From Leifsonia sp. Root4 (GTDB lineage: Bacteria; Actinomycetota; Actinomycetes; Actinomycetales; Microbacteriaceae), in contig NZ_LMDN01000001.1 in the NCBI RefSeq assembly GCF_001425085.1, positions 1,266,550-1,330,549 of the forward strand: a stretch of DNA of 64,000 nucleotides. The letters run 5' to 3'. A program made the position numbers and the translations under genes. Positions 33,244 to 42,451 of the stretch are shown in pieces. A model generated the notes under the pieces. The model was not told where the DNA came from. It ran no database searches and saw only the letters and a program-made list of their open reading frames with translations. Position 1 is the stretch's first letter; every line of letters begins with the position of its first letter.

Positions 33244-34188
33244 TCAGGAGAGGATGTCCTTGCTGAGGAATCGGGCACAGGCCAGCGCGCCGAACACCAC
33301 GATGTAGCCGGCCTGCAGCAGCGCGTTGTCGGCGAAGGAGTCCCAGGAGATGGGCGCCCGGAGCAGATCGGCGAAGCCGAACCAGTGGTTCGTGAAGAGC
33401 CACGGATGCAGCCACTCGAGTTGCGGCAGCGCACCGACGATCTGCGCGGTCACGGCGAGGATTGCCGTCGCCGCCATCGCGCCGACCGGCACGGTCGTGA
33501 GCGTCGAGAAGAACAGCCCGATCGCCGAGAGGCCGAGCATCGACACGGCAACGTAGGCGGCGATGCCGAGCAGCCGGAGCAGCCCCTCCCCGACCCCGAC
33601 CGTCACTCCGGACAGCAGGGTGACCGGCCCGATCGGGAACAACGCCCAGCCGACGAGCGTGCCGACGACGACCACCGTGATGGCAGCGGCGAGGCAGAAC
33701 ACGGCGGCGCTCAGGTACTTCACCAGCAGCAACCGCACCCTCCCGGCCGGTGCGATGAGGAGGTAGCGGAGCGTTCCGTGGCTCGCCTCCCCCGCGATCG
33801 TGTCGCCCGCGACGACGGCGATCGTGAGCGGCAGGAACAGCGGGGTCGCGACGGTGATCGCCGTGACGCCGACGAAGAGGCCGTTGTTCGTGATCTGGTC
33901 GAGGAACGCGGGCCCGCGGCCGCTGCCTCCATCGCCGGCGAGGCGGATCGCGACGCCGATCAGGATCGGGATCAGCGCGAGCGCCGCCGCGAGCGCCGCG
34001 GTGCGACGCCGGCGAAACAGCGTGGCAAGCTCCGAGCCGACGAGCGCAGCGGATGCCGCGACACCGCCCGATCCGGAACCACCGGCCAGGCCAGACGCCG
34101 ACGCGCCGACGGCGATATCGGGGTGCCGGGGCGCACTTGGCTGAGCCTCACTGGAGCGGGCGTCACTGGACCGGGCTTCACTGGACAA
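33244..34188 (-). CDS. ABC-2 type transporter permease
   Basis: The 314-residue protein has an N-terminal cytosolic stretch and about six hydrophobic segments in the ABC-2 pattern, including VATPLFLPLTIAVVAGDTIA followed by GEASHGTLRYLLI, the hallmark of this exporter class. I use the TTG at 34188, which overlaps the ATPase stop and has GGGGAGGGG seven bases upstream. The longer frame to 34269 lies inside the ATPase gene. With the ATPase and the LolA-like protein it forms an export or envelope-maintenance operon. Confidence 0.88.
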   Translation of the reverse strand: MSSEARSSDARSSEAQPSAPRHPDIAVGASASGLAGGSGSGGVAASAALVGSELATLFRRRRTAALAAALALIPILIGVAIRLAGDGGSGRGPAFLDQITNNGLFVGVTAITVATPLFLPLTIAVVAGDTIAGEASHGTLRYLLIAPAGRVRLLLVKYLSAAVFCLAAAITVVVVGTLVGWALFPIGPVTLLSGVTVGVGEGLLRLLGIAAYVAVSMLGLSAIGLFFSTLTTVPVGAMAATAILAVTAQIVGALPQLEWLHPWLFTNHWFGFADLLRAPISWDSFADNALLQAGYIVVFGALACARFLSKDILS

Positions 34189-35164
34189 CGTCGAACCCCT
34201 CCCCGGTGAGGTCCACGAAGCGCTGCTCCAGGCTCGCGTGTGCCGCCTCGAAGCCGCGCACGCGCACACCGGCGGCGACGAGTGCGGCGACGACGGTCTC
34301 CGGTGGGCGCCCGTCGAGGCGGGCGATCACGAGCGCGTTGCCGTCGACGGCGCCGGCCGCCCCGCCGGGCGCGGGCGCCGCGGCATCCGGCCCGACCGCC
34401 TGCTCCAGCTCGAGCCCGAGTCCCGCCAGCACCGCCCGTGCCGCCGCAGGGTCCGGCGTCTGCACCCGCACAGTCGCCTCTCCGGCGCTGCGGAAGTCGT
34501 CGAGGGTGCCCTGCGCCACGAGCCGCCCGGCCCGCATCACGGCGAGATGCGAGCAGATCTGCTCCACCTCGGCCAGGAGATGGCTCGAGACGAAGACGGT
34601 CGTGCCGTCATCGGCGAGAGAGCGGATCAGGCCGCGCACCTCACGCGTGCCCTGCGGGTCGAGACCATTCGTCGGCTCGTCGAGCACGAGGAGTTCCCGC
34701 GGCATGAGGAGGGCGTTCGCGAGCCCAAGCCGTTGCTTCATGCCGAGCGAGTAGGCGTGCACCTTCTTGCCGGCGGCGTGTGAGAGTCCAACCCTGTCGA
34801 GGGCTGCGGCGACCCTGGCCGACCTGCTCCGCCCCGGCGCACCGCGATCGGCCGCGTCGAAGCGGCGCAGATTCGCCTCACCGGAGAGGTACGGCGAGAA
34901 CGCCGGCCCCTCGACGAGCGCGCCGACCCGCGGCAGCACCCGGCCGACTCCACCGGGCATCTCGGTGCCGAGCACCCGCGCCGAACCGGAGCTGGCCGCG
35001 ACGAGCCCGAGGAGCATGCGGATCGTGGTGGTCTTGCCGGAGCCGTTCGGGCCGAGGAAGCCGAAGACGGCACCGCTCGGCACGGCGAGGTCGATGCCGT
35101 CGACGGCGAGCTGCGAGCGGAAACGCTTGGACAGGCCCTGCGTCTCGATCGCGAAGTCGGCCAC
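34178..35164 (-). CDS. ABC-2 type transporter ATP-binding protein
   Basis: The 328-residue ATPase has Walker A GPNGSGKTTTIRM, signature YSLGMKQRLGLANAL and Walker B LLVLDEPTNGLDPQG. A C-terminal extension of about 90 residues, with a run of Ala and Pro, follows the ATPase core, as in CcmA/DrrA-like exporters. It is placed 12 bases after the LolA-like gene and overlaps the permease by 11 bases. The substrate is unknown. Confidence 0.93.
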   Translation of the reverse strand: MADFAIETQGLSKRFRSQLAVDGIDLAVPSGAVFGFLGPNGSGKTTTIRMLLGLVAASSGSARVLGTEMPGGVGRVLPRVGALVEGPAFSPYLSGEANLRRFDAADRGAPGRSRSARVAAALDRVGLSHAAGKKVHAYSLGMKQRLGLANALLMPRELLVLDEPTNGLDPQGTREVRGLIRSLADDGTTVFVSSHLLAEVEQICSHLAVMRAGRLVAQGTLDDFRSAGEATVRVQTPDPAAARAVLAGLGLELEQAVGPDAAAPAPGGAAGAVDGNALVIARLDGRPPETVVAALVAAGVRVRGFEAAHASLEQRFVDLTGEGFDVVQ

Positions 35165-35176
35165 TCGCGGCGCCCG

Positions 35177-36418
35177 TCAGCGCTCACTCGCGGCGTCCGC
35201 GGTCGCGAGCAGCCGCTCCGGACTCACCGAACCGGCGAACACGCGGCCGTCATCGGTGATGAGAACCGTCACGAGCGAGGTCGCCAGAATCCGTCCGCCG
35301 TCCACGCGCTCCGCGATCGTGTCGAGCATCGCGATCCCCTCCGCGCCCAGACCCGCCGCAGCGCCGTCCGAGCCCGCCGGAAGTTCGATCACCGTGCTCC
35401 ACCCATCACCGTGCACGATCGGACGCGGCTGGCCGCTGTCTGTGCCGTCGGCGCCCGCCTCGTGGTCCGCCTTCAGCTGCCGCAGCTCGGCGGCGGTCGG
35501 CACGGGAACGGCGTGCTCGGTCACCGCGGTCCCCTGCGGCGGGGTGAAGGCGAACACCGTGGCGTCCGGCGCCGTGAAGGAGACCTCCGTGAACGCGACG
35601 CTGAACGCCGGTGAATCCTCGCCGCTCGCGGTGACGGATGCCGCGAGCGCCGCACCCGTCACGGCATCGATCGCGACCCGCACCTCGCCGACGAGCGTCT
35701 CGCTGTCGCGCGGGGTGAGCACGAGTTCGTAGGCTCCGCGGCCGGCGACACGGGCGTCGGTGCCGACGGTGACTTCCGTCGTCTCGTCCACCGCCGCCAG
35801 CGCCTGCTCGAGCGTGTACTCGGGGGTCGGCAGCGGTGCGGTGTCAGCCTGCGGATCGGCGGCGTGCTCGGCCCGCAGCTCGTCCTTCAGCGCGGCGAGC
35901 GCTGCGGTGTCGACGGTGACGTGGGTGGCGGCCTTCTCGGCCGAGTCGTAGATCCAGACGCCGTCCGGCGACACGTAGACGTTGCGCTCCGCAAGCCGGT
36001 CGAGCACCTGCATCCGCGCGTTCGGGCCGTCGAGGTAGACCTTGGCCGTGTGCGTGCCGGTGGCGAGCGAGAGCAGGTCGTCAAGATCGCTGGCGGATGC
36101 CGTGGCACCATCCGGGGAACCGTCGTCGCCCGTGCCGCCTGCCGCGCCACCCATCGCACCGCCGAGCGCTGCCAGATCGGGCAGGCCCAGCTCCGAGCGC
36201 TGCTCGATCGTGCCGGAGAGGGCGTCAACCTCGCTCGACGCGGCGAGCTCGATGAGCTCGGCCGGCGTCAGATCGGGGAGGTCGACCGCGGCGTTGGCCG
36301 CCATCGGCACGAGCACGACACCGACACCGATCACGATCGGCGCGGCGATGGCCGGTATGACTGTTGCGGGAATCCAGCGGCGTGTTGCCCCGGACGCCCG
36401 AGTGCTCTGGGCGCGCAT
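35177..36418 (-). CDS. exported LolA/DUF2092-like protein
   Basis: The 413-residue protein has a signal peptide or membrane anchor (ATVIPAIAAPIVIGVGVVLV, then MAANA) and a beta-rich body with NVYVSPDGVWIYDSAEKAAT and GAYELVLTPRDSETLVGEVR. This resembles the LolA/MucB/DUF2092 group, which binds lipids or acts as an envelope sensor. A low-complexity Gly/Ala/Asp segment lies at about residues 85-115. It is the first gene of an operon with an ABC ATPase and permease. A TAGCCT box 6 bases before the ATG suggests a leaderless mRNA. In a bacterium without outer membrane its role is unclear; lipid or lipoprotein handling is possible. Confidence 0.78.
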   Translation of the reverse strand: MRAQSTRASGATRRWIPATVIPAIAAPIVIGVGVVLVPMAANAAVDLPDLTPAELIELAASSEVDALSGTIEQRSELGLPDLAALGGAMGGAAGGTGDDGSPDGATASASDLDDLLSLATGTHTAKVYLDGPNARMQVLDRLAERNVYVSPDGVWIYDSAEKAATHVTVDTAALAALKDELRAEHAADPQADTAPLPTPEYTLEQALAAVDETTEVTVGTDARVAGRGAYELVLTPRDSETLVGEVRVAIDAVTGAALAASVTASGEDSPAFSVAFTEVSFTAPDATVFAFTPPQGTAVTEHAVPVPTAAELRQLKADHEAGADGTDSGQPRPIVHGDGWSTVIELPAGSDGAAAGLGAEGIAMLDTIAERVDGGRILATSLVTVLITDDGRVFAGSVSPERLLATADAASER

Positions 36419-36424
36419 GTGTTC

Positions 36425-36430
36425 AGGCTA
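36425..36430 (-). promoter_or_regulatory. -10 box of the leaderless LolA-like/ABC operon promoter
   Basis: TAGCCT on the minus strand ends 6 bases before the ATG at 36418, with no ribosome binding site. Confidence 0.5.
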
Positions 36431-36494
36431 CGCCCGTCCCCCCTGAGCGCAAGCGATCAGTGGAGAACACTCAGGATCGGCCGGGGCCGCGTCG

Positions 36495-37511
36495 TCAGAG
36501 CGCGCGCAGCCGCGGTGCCAGGTCGCGCTCGAACAGCTCCATGAAGCGCTCCTGATCGTGACCGGGGGCGTGGAAGACGAGGTGGTTGAAGCCGGCATCC
36601 GTGTACTTCTTGATCTCGGCGACGGTCGCGTCCGGGTCGGTGCCGACGATCCAGCGCTTGGCGATCTGCTCGATCGGCAGCGCGTCAGCGGCCTTCTCCA
36701 TCTCGATCGGGTCGGTGATGTCGTGCTTCTGCTCCGGGCTCAGCGAGAGCGGCGACCAGAAGCGGCAGTTGTCGAGGGCGGTCTGCTCGTCCTCCTCGTA
36801 GCTGAGCTTGATCTCGATCATCTTGTCGATGGCGTCGTAGTCCTTCCCTGCCGCCTCTGCGCCCTCGCGGAGAGCCGGCAGCAGCTTCTCGGTGTAGAGC
36901 TCCATGCCCTTGCCGGAGGTGCAGATGAAGCCGTCACCGGCACGGCCGACGTACTTGGCCACAACGGGGCCGCCGGCGGCGATGTAGACGGGAACGCCAC
37001 CGTCGGGGCGGTCGTAGATGGAGGCGTCGTGGGTGGAGTAGTACTCGCCCTCGAAGCTGACGCGGTCACCCGCCCAGAGCTCACGCATGAGGCTGATCGA
37101 CTCGCGCAGGCGGGCGAAACGCTCGCGGAATTCTGGCCAGTCCTGCTCGCCCGCACCGCGGAAGCCGGTCGCGATCTCGTTGAGCGCCTCGCCGCTGCCG
37201 ACGCCCAGCATGACGCGCCCCGGGTAGAGGCAGCCGAGCGTGGCGAAGGCCTGAGCGATGACGGCGGGGTTGTAACGGAACGTCGGGGTCATCACGCTGG
37301 TGCCGATGCGGATGGTCGACGTTCGCTCACCGACGGCAGCCATCCACGCCAGCGAGAACGGTGCGTGGCCGCCCTCGTGCCGCCAGGGCTGGAAGTGATC
37401 ACTCGCCGCAACCGATTCGAAGCCGTGCTTCTCGGCCGAGACCGCGATCTCCACGAGTTCGCGGGGCGAGAACTGTTCGGCCGAGGCCTTGTATCCGAGC
37501 GTGAGAGTCAT
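36495..37511 (-). CDS. fgd: F420-dependent glucose-6-phosphate dehydrogenase
   Basis: The 338-residue LLM-fold enzyme oxidises glucose 6-phosphate and reduces F420, supplying F420H2 to the cell. The stretches [34 protein letters not shown] and [14 protein letters not shown] agree closely with what I remember of mycobacterial Fgd1, including the Lys and Arg residues that hold the sugar phosphate. The start ATG at 37511 gives the usual length; the longer frame is low-complexity. It is followed by the LolA/ABC operon and preceded by 340 bases of repeats. With cofD and cofE nearby it shows active F420 metabolism. Confidence 0.96.
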   Translation of the reverse strand: MTLTLGYKASAEQFSPRELVEIAVSAEKHGFESVAASDHFQPWRHEGGHAPFSLAWMAAVGERTSTIRIGTSVMTPTFRYNPAVIAQAFATLGCLYPGRVMLGVGSGEALNEIATGFRGAGEQDWPEFRERFARLRESISLMRELWAGDRVSFEGEYYSTHDASIYDRPDGGVPVYIAAGGPVVAKYVGRAGDGFICTSGKGMELYTEKLLPALREGAEAAGKDYDAIDKMIEIKLSYEEDEQTALDNCRFWSPLSLSPEQKHDITDPIEMEKAADALPIEQIAKRWIVGTDPDATVAEIKKYTDAGFNHLVFHAPGHDQERFMELFERDLAPRLRAL

Positions 37512-37701
37512 AGTTCCGATGCTCTCACGGCGCAGACCCCGGGCAACAGTGGGCGCGTGACCCACCAAACGGGGGGTATTCGCTCTGAGCCTCGCGGCGT
37601 GTCGCGCGAGCAGGCGCCGCGCCCGCGAACCCCACTGGGAGAATGCCCCTCGTTCGGGGGGGTGCACCGGTGGATCGGCGGCATGCGATCCGCGCACGAC
37701 T
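37512..37701. other. intergenic stretch without recognised gene
   Basis: This is the first part of the 340-base gap between fgd and cofE. It contains a C-rich/G-rich hairpin around 37645-37662 (GCCCCTCGTTCGGGGG). I see no convincing reading frame or promoter box. Two repeat elements occupy the rest of the gap. Confidence 0.4.
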
Positions 37702-37789
37702 GCAGCCGGTGCGCGGATGCGAGGCCCGAAACAGGCCATTCGGGCGGCAGCCAGCGGCGTGTCGCGGCGCGCATCCGCCGACCGGCTAC
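37702..37789. repeat. palindromic element family A, copy 3 (inverted)
   Basis: Arms 37702-37721 and 37770-37789 pair imperfectly. Read on the minus strand the inner part gives GCGCCGCGACACGCCGC and GTTTCGGGC, matching copy 2 at 26030-26111. It lies between cofE and fgd on the minus strand. Confidence 0.75.
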
Positions 37790-37805
37790 GGCGCCGCGCT
37801 AAGGC

Positions 37806-37857
37806 GGCGCGCTTAGGTGGCGCGCTTAGGTGGCGCGCTCAGGTGGCGCGCTCAGGC
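37806..37857. repeat. 13-base tandem repeat over the cofE stop codon
   Basis: Four contiguous units GGCGCGCTTAGGT/GGCGCGCTCAGGT run from 37806 to 37857. The last unit contains the cofE stop, and each other unit also carries a TAA or TGA on the minus strand. Confidence 0.8.
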
Positions 37858-38733
37858 GTCTTCGGCGTCGGCCTCGGCGAAGCCGTCGGCGTAACCGTCG
37901 CTGTAGCCGAGCCCTCGGCCCTCGACCAGACCGGCCTCGTAGCCCGCCGCGACGCCCTCTGCGCGGGCCTCCTCGCTGCCGAGTCGGAACATGTCCCGCT
38001 CGGAGGGCCGCACGATCGAGGCGGCTCCCGGCAGATCGAGCTCGCCGACGAAACGGCCGAGACCGCGCACGACGGCGACCGGGCACCCGCTCGCCTTGCC
38101 CTTGACGAGGTCGGTGGCGGCCGCGATCTCGTCGGCCACACACGGCATCGTCACCTGCAGCGGCTTGCCTGCGGCATCCGTCGAACCGCGGAGGTCGTCA
38201 AACACGTGCACCCCTGCGGCCCCGATGGCGACATCGGTCTGGCCGTCGCGCCACGGTCTGCCCAGGGTGTCACTGAGGATCACGCCGACGCGCACACCGG
38301 TCAACGCGCGGAGGCCGACCGCGAGCTCGCGGGCCGAGGCGTCGGGGTCGAGCGGCAGCAGCAGCACGGTGCCGTCGGCGGTGTTGCTCGCGTCGACCCC
38401 GGCGGCCGCGGCGACGATTCCGAGACGATTCTCGACGATGCGCGTGACGCCGCCCGGGTGCGCCCGCGTGGCCACGACGCGCACCGTCTCGGCCGTGATG
38501 GCATCCTCGCGGTCGGCGGCTGCGACGATGCGACTCTCGGCTTTGGAGACGATCTTCGAGGTGACCACGAGGATGTCGCCGTCCACCAGCCCCGACTCGG
38601 GCTCGCCCGGCTCTGCGGCCGCTCGCGCGGCATCCGCGATCATGGCGACGAGGTCGTCGCCCGGCCGCACCTCCGGCATGCCGGGAAGCGGCCACGTCGT
38701 GAGGCGACTCGGGATGAAACGATTCTGTGCCAT
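37852..38733 (-). CDS. cofE: coenzyme F420-0:L-glutamate ligase
   Basis: The 293-residue enzyme adds gamma-linked glutamates to F420-0 using GTP. The family core is visible as [38 protein letters not shown] and [17 protein letters not shown]. It lacks the C-terminal nitroreductase-like domain of mycobacterial FbiB. Instead, after about residue 260, it has a tail rich in Gly, Tyr, Glu and Asp ([20 protein letters not shown]). The ATG lies 4 bases after the stop of the upstream LLM gene, so the two are cotranscribed. The stop codon lies in a 13-base tandem repeat. Confidence 0.93.
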   Translation of the reverse strand: MAQNRFIPSRLTTWPLPGMPEVRPGDDLVAMIADAARAAAEPGEPESGLVDGDILVVTSKIVSKAESRIVAAADREDAITAETVRVVATRAHPGGVTRIVENRLGIVAAAAGVDASNTADGTVLLLPLDPDASARELAVGLRALTGVRVGVILSDTLGRPWRDGQTDVAIGAAGVHVFDDLRGSTDAAGKPLQVTMPCVADEIAAATDLVKGKASGCPVAVVRGLGRFVGELDLPGAASIVRPSERDMFRLGSEEARAEGVAAGYEAGLVEGRGLGYSDGYADGFAEADAEDA

Positions 38734-38737
38734 TGCG

Positions 38738-39739
38738 TCACCTCCGCAGTTTCGGCAGTACGTCGCGGCCGAAGACTTCGATCCACTCGCGCTGGTTGCG
38801 GCCGACGTTGTGCAGGTGCACGGTGTCGAAGCCGAGGTCGAGAAAGCTCTGGATGTGCGCGCGGTGCGCGTCTGGGTCGCTCGAGATGAGCATGCGTCCC
38901 TCGAAATCCGCCGGGCGCACCATGCGCGCGATCTGGTCGAACTCGAATGGCGAACGGATGTCGCTCCCGGCGAAGCGCATGCCGCCGTTCGGCCACTCGC
39001 GGAGCGCGTTCGCCGTCGCCTCCTCATCGCTCGGAGCCCAGGACAGGTGCAGCTGCAGCACCTTCGGCAGCGTGTCGGCGTTCCGCCCGGATTCGCGCGC
39101 GCCCCCGGCGAACCGGGACAGCAGATGCTCGAGCTTCTCGCGCGGAGCCCCGGATGTGATGAGGCCGTCGACCGTCTTGCCCGCCCGCTTGGCCGTGATC
39201 GGCCCGGCGGTCGCGACGTAGATCGGCGGGGCCACCTCCGGCATCGTCCAGAGCCTCGTCGACTCCAGCCGGAAGTACTGCCCGGTGTGCTTCACGTCGC
39301 GCCCGGCCGCTGACGCGGAGAAGAGTTTCTTGATCACGTCGACCGCCTCGAACATGCGGTTGATGCGGTCGGGGGCCTCCGGCCAGTAGCCGCCGACGAC
39401 GTGCTCATTGAGCGCGTCACCGGAGCCGATGCCGAGCCAGTGCCTGCCGGGGTTCAGCGCGGCGAGGGTCGCGGATGCCTGGGCGACCGTCGCCGGATGC
39501 ATCCGGTACCCCGGCGTCGTCACCCCGGTGCCGAGCGCGCCCCGGGTGCGCTCCCCCATCGCGCCGAGCACGCTCCACACGAAGGAGGACTCGCCCTGCG
39601 CCGGAACCCACGGCTGGAAGTGGTCGCTGGCCATGACGCCGGAGAATCCGTGCGCCTCGGCGTGCGCGGCGAGCGCGACGGCTTCCGCCGGGGCGAAGCG
39701 CTCCAGCATGGCGGCGTAGCCGATCTGCAATCCCGTCAC
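38738..39739 (-). CDS. LLM-class F420-dependent oxidoreductase (Fgd-related family)
   Basis: The 333-residue protein is related to Fgd: [40 protein letters not shown] and [20 protein letters not shown]. It lacks the glucose-6-phosphate lysine/arginine region of true Fgd (EQKH and KRW segments), so another substrate is likely. I use the GTG at 39739; the longer frame is antisense to xth. A -10-like CAAGAT lies 6 bases upstream. It forms an operon with cofE. The fold and cofactor assignment come from the family; the reaction is unknown. Confidence 0.88.
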   Translation of the reverse strand: MTGLQIGYAAMLERFAPAEAVALAAHAEAHGFSGVMASDHFQPWVPAQGESSFVWSVLGAMGERTRGALGTGVTTPGYRMHPATVAQASATLAALNPGRHWLGIGSGDALNEHVVGGYWPEAPDRINRMFEAVDVIKKLFSASAAGRDVKHTGQYFRLESTRLWTMPEVAPPIYVATAGPITAKRAGKTVDGLITSGAPREKLEHLLSRFAGGARESGRNADTLPKVLQLHLSWAPSDEEATANALREWPNGGMRFAGSDIRSPFEFDQIARMVRPADFEGRMLISSDPDAHRAHIQSFLDLGFDTVHLHNVGRNQREWIEVFGRDVLPKLRR

Positions 39740-39799
39740 AGCCCCATCTTGCCAGCCCGGGGCACCCGTTCGGATGTGTCCGTGCACCGTTCGGCCAAA

Positions 39800-39805
39800 T
39801 AGGCT
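39800..39805 (+). promoter_or_regulatory. -10 box of the leaderless xth promoter
   Basis: TAGGCT ends 6 bases before the ATG at 39812, with no ribosome binding site. It lies in a 72-base divergent region shared with the LLM-cofE operon. Confidence 0.55.
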
Positions 39806-39811
39806 GGTTCC

Positions 39812-40648
39812 ATGCGCATTGCCACCTGGAACGTCAACTCGATCCGCACCCGCGTCGGCCGCGTCGCCGACTGGCTCGTACGCGAGGACATCGATGTGCT
39901 CGCCATGCAGGAGATCAAGTGCAAGCCGGAGCAATTCCCGGCAGAGGCCTTCGAGGAGGCCGGCTATGAGCTGGCCGTGCACGGGCTGAACCAGTGGAAC
40001 GGCGTGGCGTTCGCCAGCCGGCATCCGATGACCGATGTCAGCACGAGCTTCGCAGGCATGCCCGGCTTCCTGAAGGGGCTCGAGGGGCCCGACCAACCGC
40101 AGGAGGCGCGCGCCATCGGCGTGACCGTCAACGATCTGCGACTGTGGAGCCTGTACGTGCCGAATGGCCGCGCGCTCGGCGACCCGCACTACACGTACAA
40201 GCTCGACTGGTACGCGGCCCTCACCGAGCACACGCGCGCCGAGCTGGCGGCGAACCCCGATCTCGCCCTCGCGCTGATGGGCGACTTCAACGTGGCGCCG
40301 CTCGAGAGCGACATGGGTGACCCGAGCTTCGTGCCCGGCGTCTCGACGCACATCTCGCCCGCCGAGCGGGCCGCCTTCGCGACGCTCGAGGCCGCCGGCG
40401 TCAGCGACGTCGTGCGCCCGCTTGTGCCGGAGGGCTACACCTTCTGGGACTACAAGGCGCTGCGCTTCCCCCGCAACGAGGGCATGCGCATCGACTTCAT
40501 CCTCGGCTCGCCCGCCTTCGCCGACGCGGTGACGGATGCCGCCATCCACCGCGAGGAGCGCAAGGGCGACGGCCCGAGCGACCACGTGCCCGTCGTCGTC
40601 GACGTCGAGCTCGACGGTGACGACGACGATCGGCCGATGTTCTACTAG
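39812..40648 (+). CDS. xth: exodeoxyribonuclease III
   Basis: The 278-residue AP endonuclease/3'-5' exonuclease acts in base-excision repair. The EEP-fold motifs are all present: MRIATWNVNSIRTRV, the metal Glu in MQEIKCKPEQF, LALMGDFNVAP with Asp and Asn, RIDFILGS, and the final Asp-His of SDHVPVVVDVEL. The start has a leaderless promoter and the length is normal. The 3' end faces the MFS gene across an inverted repeat. Confidence 0.95.
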   Translation: MRIATWNVNSIRTRVGRVADWLVREDIDVLAMQEIKCKPEQFPAEAFEEAGYELAVHGLNQWNGVAFASRHPMTDVSTSFAGMPGFLKGLEGPDQPQEARAIGVTVNDLRLWSLYVPNGRALGDPHYTYKLDWYAALTEHTRAELAANPDLALALMGDFNVAPLESDMGDPSFVPGVSTHISPAERAAFATLEAAGVSDVVRPLVPEGYTFWDYKALRFPRNEGMRIDFILGSPAFADAVTDAAIHREERKGDGPSDHVPVVVDVELDGDDDDRPMFY

Positions 40649-40686
40649 GCCCGGCCGCGCCCTCCCGCGCTTTTCCCCCGGCATCC

Positions 40687-40746
40687 GCGGCAGAAACCAC
40701 CGGTTCGCGCCGGTACCGCCTGCCGCGCAGGCGCAGTTTCTGCCGC
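40687..40746. repeat. cruciform-like inverted repeat between convergent xth and MFS genes
   Basis: GCGGCAGAAAC (40687-40697) pairs with GTTTCTGCCGC (40736-40746). Two smaller hairpins, ACCGG/CCGGT and GCCTGC/GCAGGC, lie between the arms. It is a candidate bidirectional terminator without a T-tract. Confidence 0.6.
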
Positions 40747-40773
40747 GCCCGGGCCGGGTGGTCCGCGCCTGGC

Positions 40774-41973
40774 TCAGCTCAGCCGGGCGAACGCGGCGCG
40801 TGAGCTCGCGACGAGCGCCACCGAGAGCGCCAGCAGCGCGATCGTCAGCCACGGCAGCAGCCAGACGCCGGCGGCATCCAGCGCCACCCCGCCCACGAAG
40901 GCGCCGATCGCGATCGAGCCGTTCCACGTGGCGACCACCATCGACTGGGCCACGTCCGCCGACGATCCCGCGATGCGCGCAGGCGCGGACTGGAACAGGG
41001 TCGGCGCCCCGCCGTATGCGAAGCCCCACAGCCCGATCGCGAGGAAGACGACGACGGGGTCACCGCCCCACAGGGCGATGGCCAGCATGGCGACGCCGAG
41101 CAGGATCGCGGCGATCACGACCATGCCGCGCAGCTGCCGGTCGACCAGAGCACCGGCCGTCAGCACGCCACCGACCGCGAGCACCCCGAACACGAGCAGC
41201 GCGATATCGAGGTGCTCCGACAGCCCGGAATCCCGGGTGAGTGGGGCGATATAGGTGTACGCGACATTGTGCGCGAGCACGAACGCCCCGGTCGTCGCGA
41301 GCACGACGGCGAGCCCCGGCATCCGCAGCACGGCGAGCAGCGACGGTCGCTCGCCGGCTCGCTCGCCCGGGAACGACGGCAGGGCGAGTGCCGCCCAGAG
41401 CGCCAGACCGAGGCTGAGCACGGCCATTGCGCCGAACGCCTCGCGCCAGCCCAGAGCCGAGCCGAGCGCCGTGGCGATCGGCAGGCCGAAGGCGAAGGCG
41501 AGCGGGGTGCCGACCATGGCGACGGAGAGCGCCCGGCCGGCGCGTTCGGGCGCGACCATGCGCATGGCGTAGCCGGCCGCCATGGCCCAGAGCAGCCCGG
41601 CGAGCATTCCGCCGATGACGCGGGCCACGAGGATGACGGCGTAGCTCGGTGCGAGGGCCGTCACGGCGTTGACGAGCGCGAAACCGAGAACCAGCGAGAC
41701 GAGCAGCGTGCGGCGCGGGAGCGCCCGGGTGAGTGCGGTGAGCGGGATGGCGGTGATCGCGGTCGCGACCGCGTACACGGCGACGAGGGCGCCGACCTGG
41801 GAATCGGAGATGCCGAGGTCGGCGCTCATCTGCGGCAAGAGGCCGGCCGGGAGGATTTCGGTGACGACGCCGGTGAACACGACGGCGGCGAGCGCGAGCA
41901 GGCCGCCGAGGGGGAGCCGCGCGGTTGGAAGTGGGGTCGAACCCGTTGCCGGAACGGCGAGTGTGGATGACAT
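40774..41973 (-). CDS. MFS transporter (Bcr/AraJ-type drug or sugar efflux)
   Basis: The 399-residue protein has about twelve helices. The early motif FTGVVTEILPAGLLPQMSAD and the segment VAVYAVATAITAIPLTALTR are typical of DHA1 efflux proteins related to AraJ/SotB/NepI. I use the ATG at 41973; an earlier in-frame ATG at 42012 lies beyond the MerR operator. It is transcribed divergently from a MerR regulator, and the intervening ACCTT-N12-AAGGT dyad is the expected site for ligand-dependent activation. The substrate is unknown. Confidence 0.9.
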   Translation of the reverse strand: MSSTLAVPATGSTPLPTARLPLGGLLALAAVVFTGVVTEILPAGLLPQMSADLGISDSQVGALVAVYAVATAITAIPLTALTRALPRRTLLVSLVLGFALVNAVTALAPSYAVILVARVIGGMLAGLLWAMAAGYAMRMVAPERAGRALSVAMVGTPLAFAFGLPIATALGSALGWREAFGAMAVLSLGLALWAALALPSFPGERAGERPSLLAVLRMPGLAVVLATTGAFVLAHNVAYTYIAPLTRDSGLSEHLDIALLVFGVLAVGGVLTAGALVDRQLRGMVVIAAILLGVAMLAIALWGGDPVVVFLAIGLWGFAYGGAPTLFQSAPARIAGSSADVAQSMVVATWNGSIAIGAFVGGVALDAAGVWLLPWLTIALLALSVALVASSRAAFARLS

Positions 41974-41987
41974 GACCCCAGTGTGGA

Positions 41988-42009
41988 ACCTTGCCATTAG
42001 TGTTAAGGT
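41988..42009. promoter_or_regulatory. MerR-type operator between MFS and merR-type genes
   Basis: ACCTT and AAGGT are perfect 5-base arms 12 bases apart, the shape and length of MerR-family sites. The 59-base gap between the divergent genes leaves room for overlapping promoters only. Confidence 0.65.
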
Positions 42010-42032
42010 CAAATCCAGTCGAAAGGCCGCCC

Positions 42033-42398
42033 ATGCGCATCGGGGAACTCTCCTCCAGAACCGCGACGCCCGCGCGGCTTCTGCGCTACTACGAGGAACA
42101 GGAGCTGCTGAGCCCGGAGCGGGCGCACAACGGCTATCGCGACTATCCCGAGGCTGCTGTTGACAGGGTCGAGCAGATCCGCGGACTCATCGAGGCCGGC
42201 ATCCCCACCCGGATCATCAAGCAGCTGTTGCCCTGCCTGAACACGGGCAGCCCGTCGATCCGCATCACGACCCTCGACCCCGAGATCGTCGCCTCACTCA
42301 CCGAACAGCGGGAACAACTCGAGCGTCGCATCTCCTGCCTGAGCCGCAACAAGGACGCGATCACGCGCTACCTGGCCGACTCGGCCGAGCACGCCTGA
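42033..42398 (+). CDS. MerR-family transcriptional regulator
   Basis: The 121-residue protein has the MerR winged HTH (MRIGELSSRTATPARLLRYY, then EEQELLSPERAHNGYRDYPE) and a coiled-coil dimerisation helix (EQREQLERRISCLSRNKDAI). There is no separate ligand domain. Two Cys residues (in LLPCLNTG and ISCLSRN) could sense a thiol reagent or oxidant, but their spacing is not that of a known metal site. GAAAGGCC serves as ribosome binding site for the ATG at 42033. It probably controls the divergent MFS gene and itself. Confidence 0.92.
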   Translation: MRIGELSSRTATPARLLRYYEEQELLSPERAHNGYRDYPEAAVDRVEQIRGLIEAGIPTRIIKQLLPCLNTGSPSIRITTLDPEIVASLTEQREQLERRISCLSRNKDAITRYLADSAEHA

Positions 42399-42409
42399 GC
42401 TGCTCCACC

Positions 42410-42451
42410 CGTTGACCACGGGTCAACCACGGGTCAACCACGGTCGACCCG
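42410..42451. repeat. 11-base tandem repeat after the MerR gene
   Basis: GGGTCAACCAC is repeated in tandem (about three units with a degenerate fourth, GGTCGACC). It begins 11 bases after the MerR stop. The rest of the 181-base gap to the GNAT gene shows no other structure. Confidence 0.6.

Noticed and set aside
38738-39739. Second glucose-6-phosphate dehydrogenase (F420)
   Set aside because: The EQKH and IAKRW segments that hold the sugar phosphate in true Fgd are missing, so only family membership is claimed.
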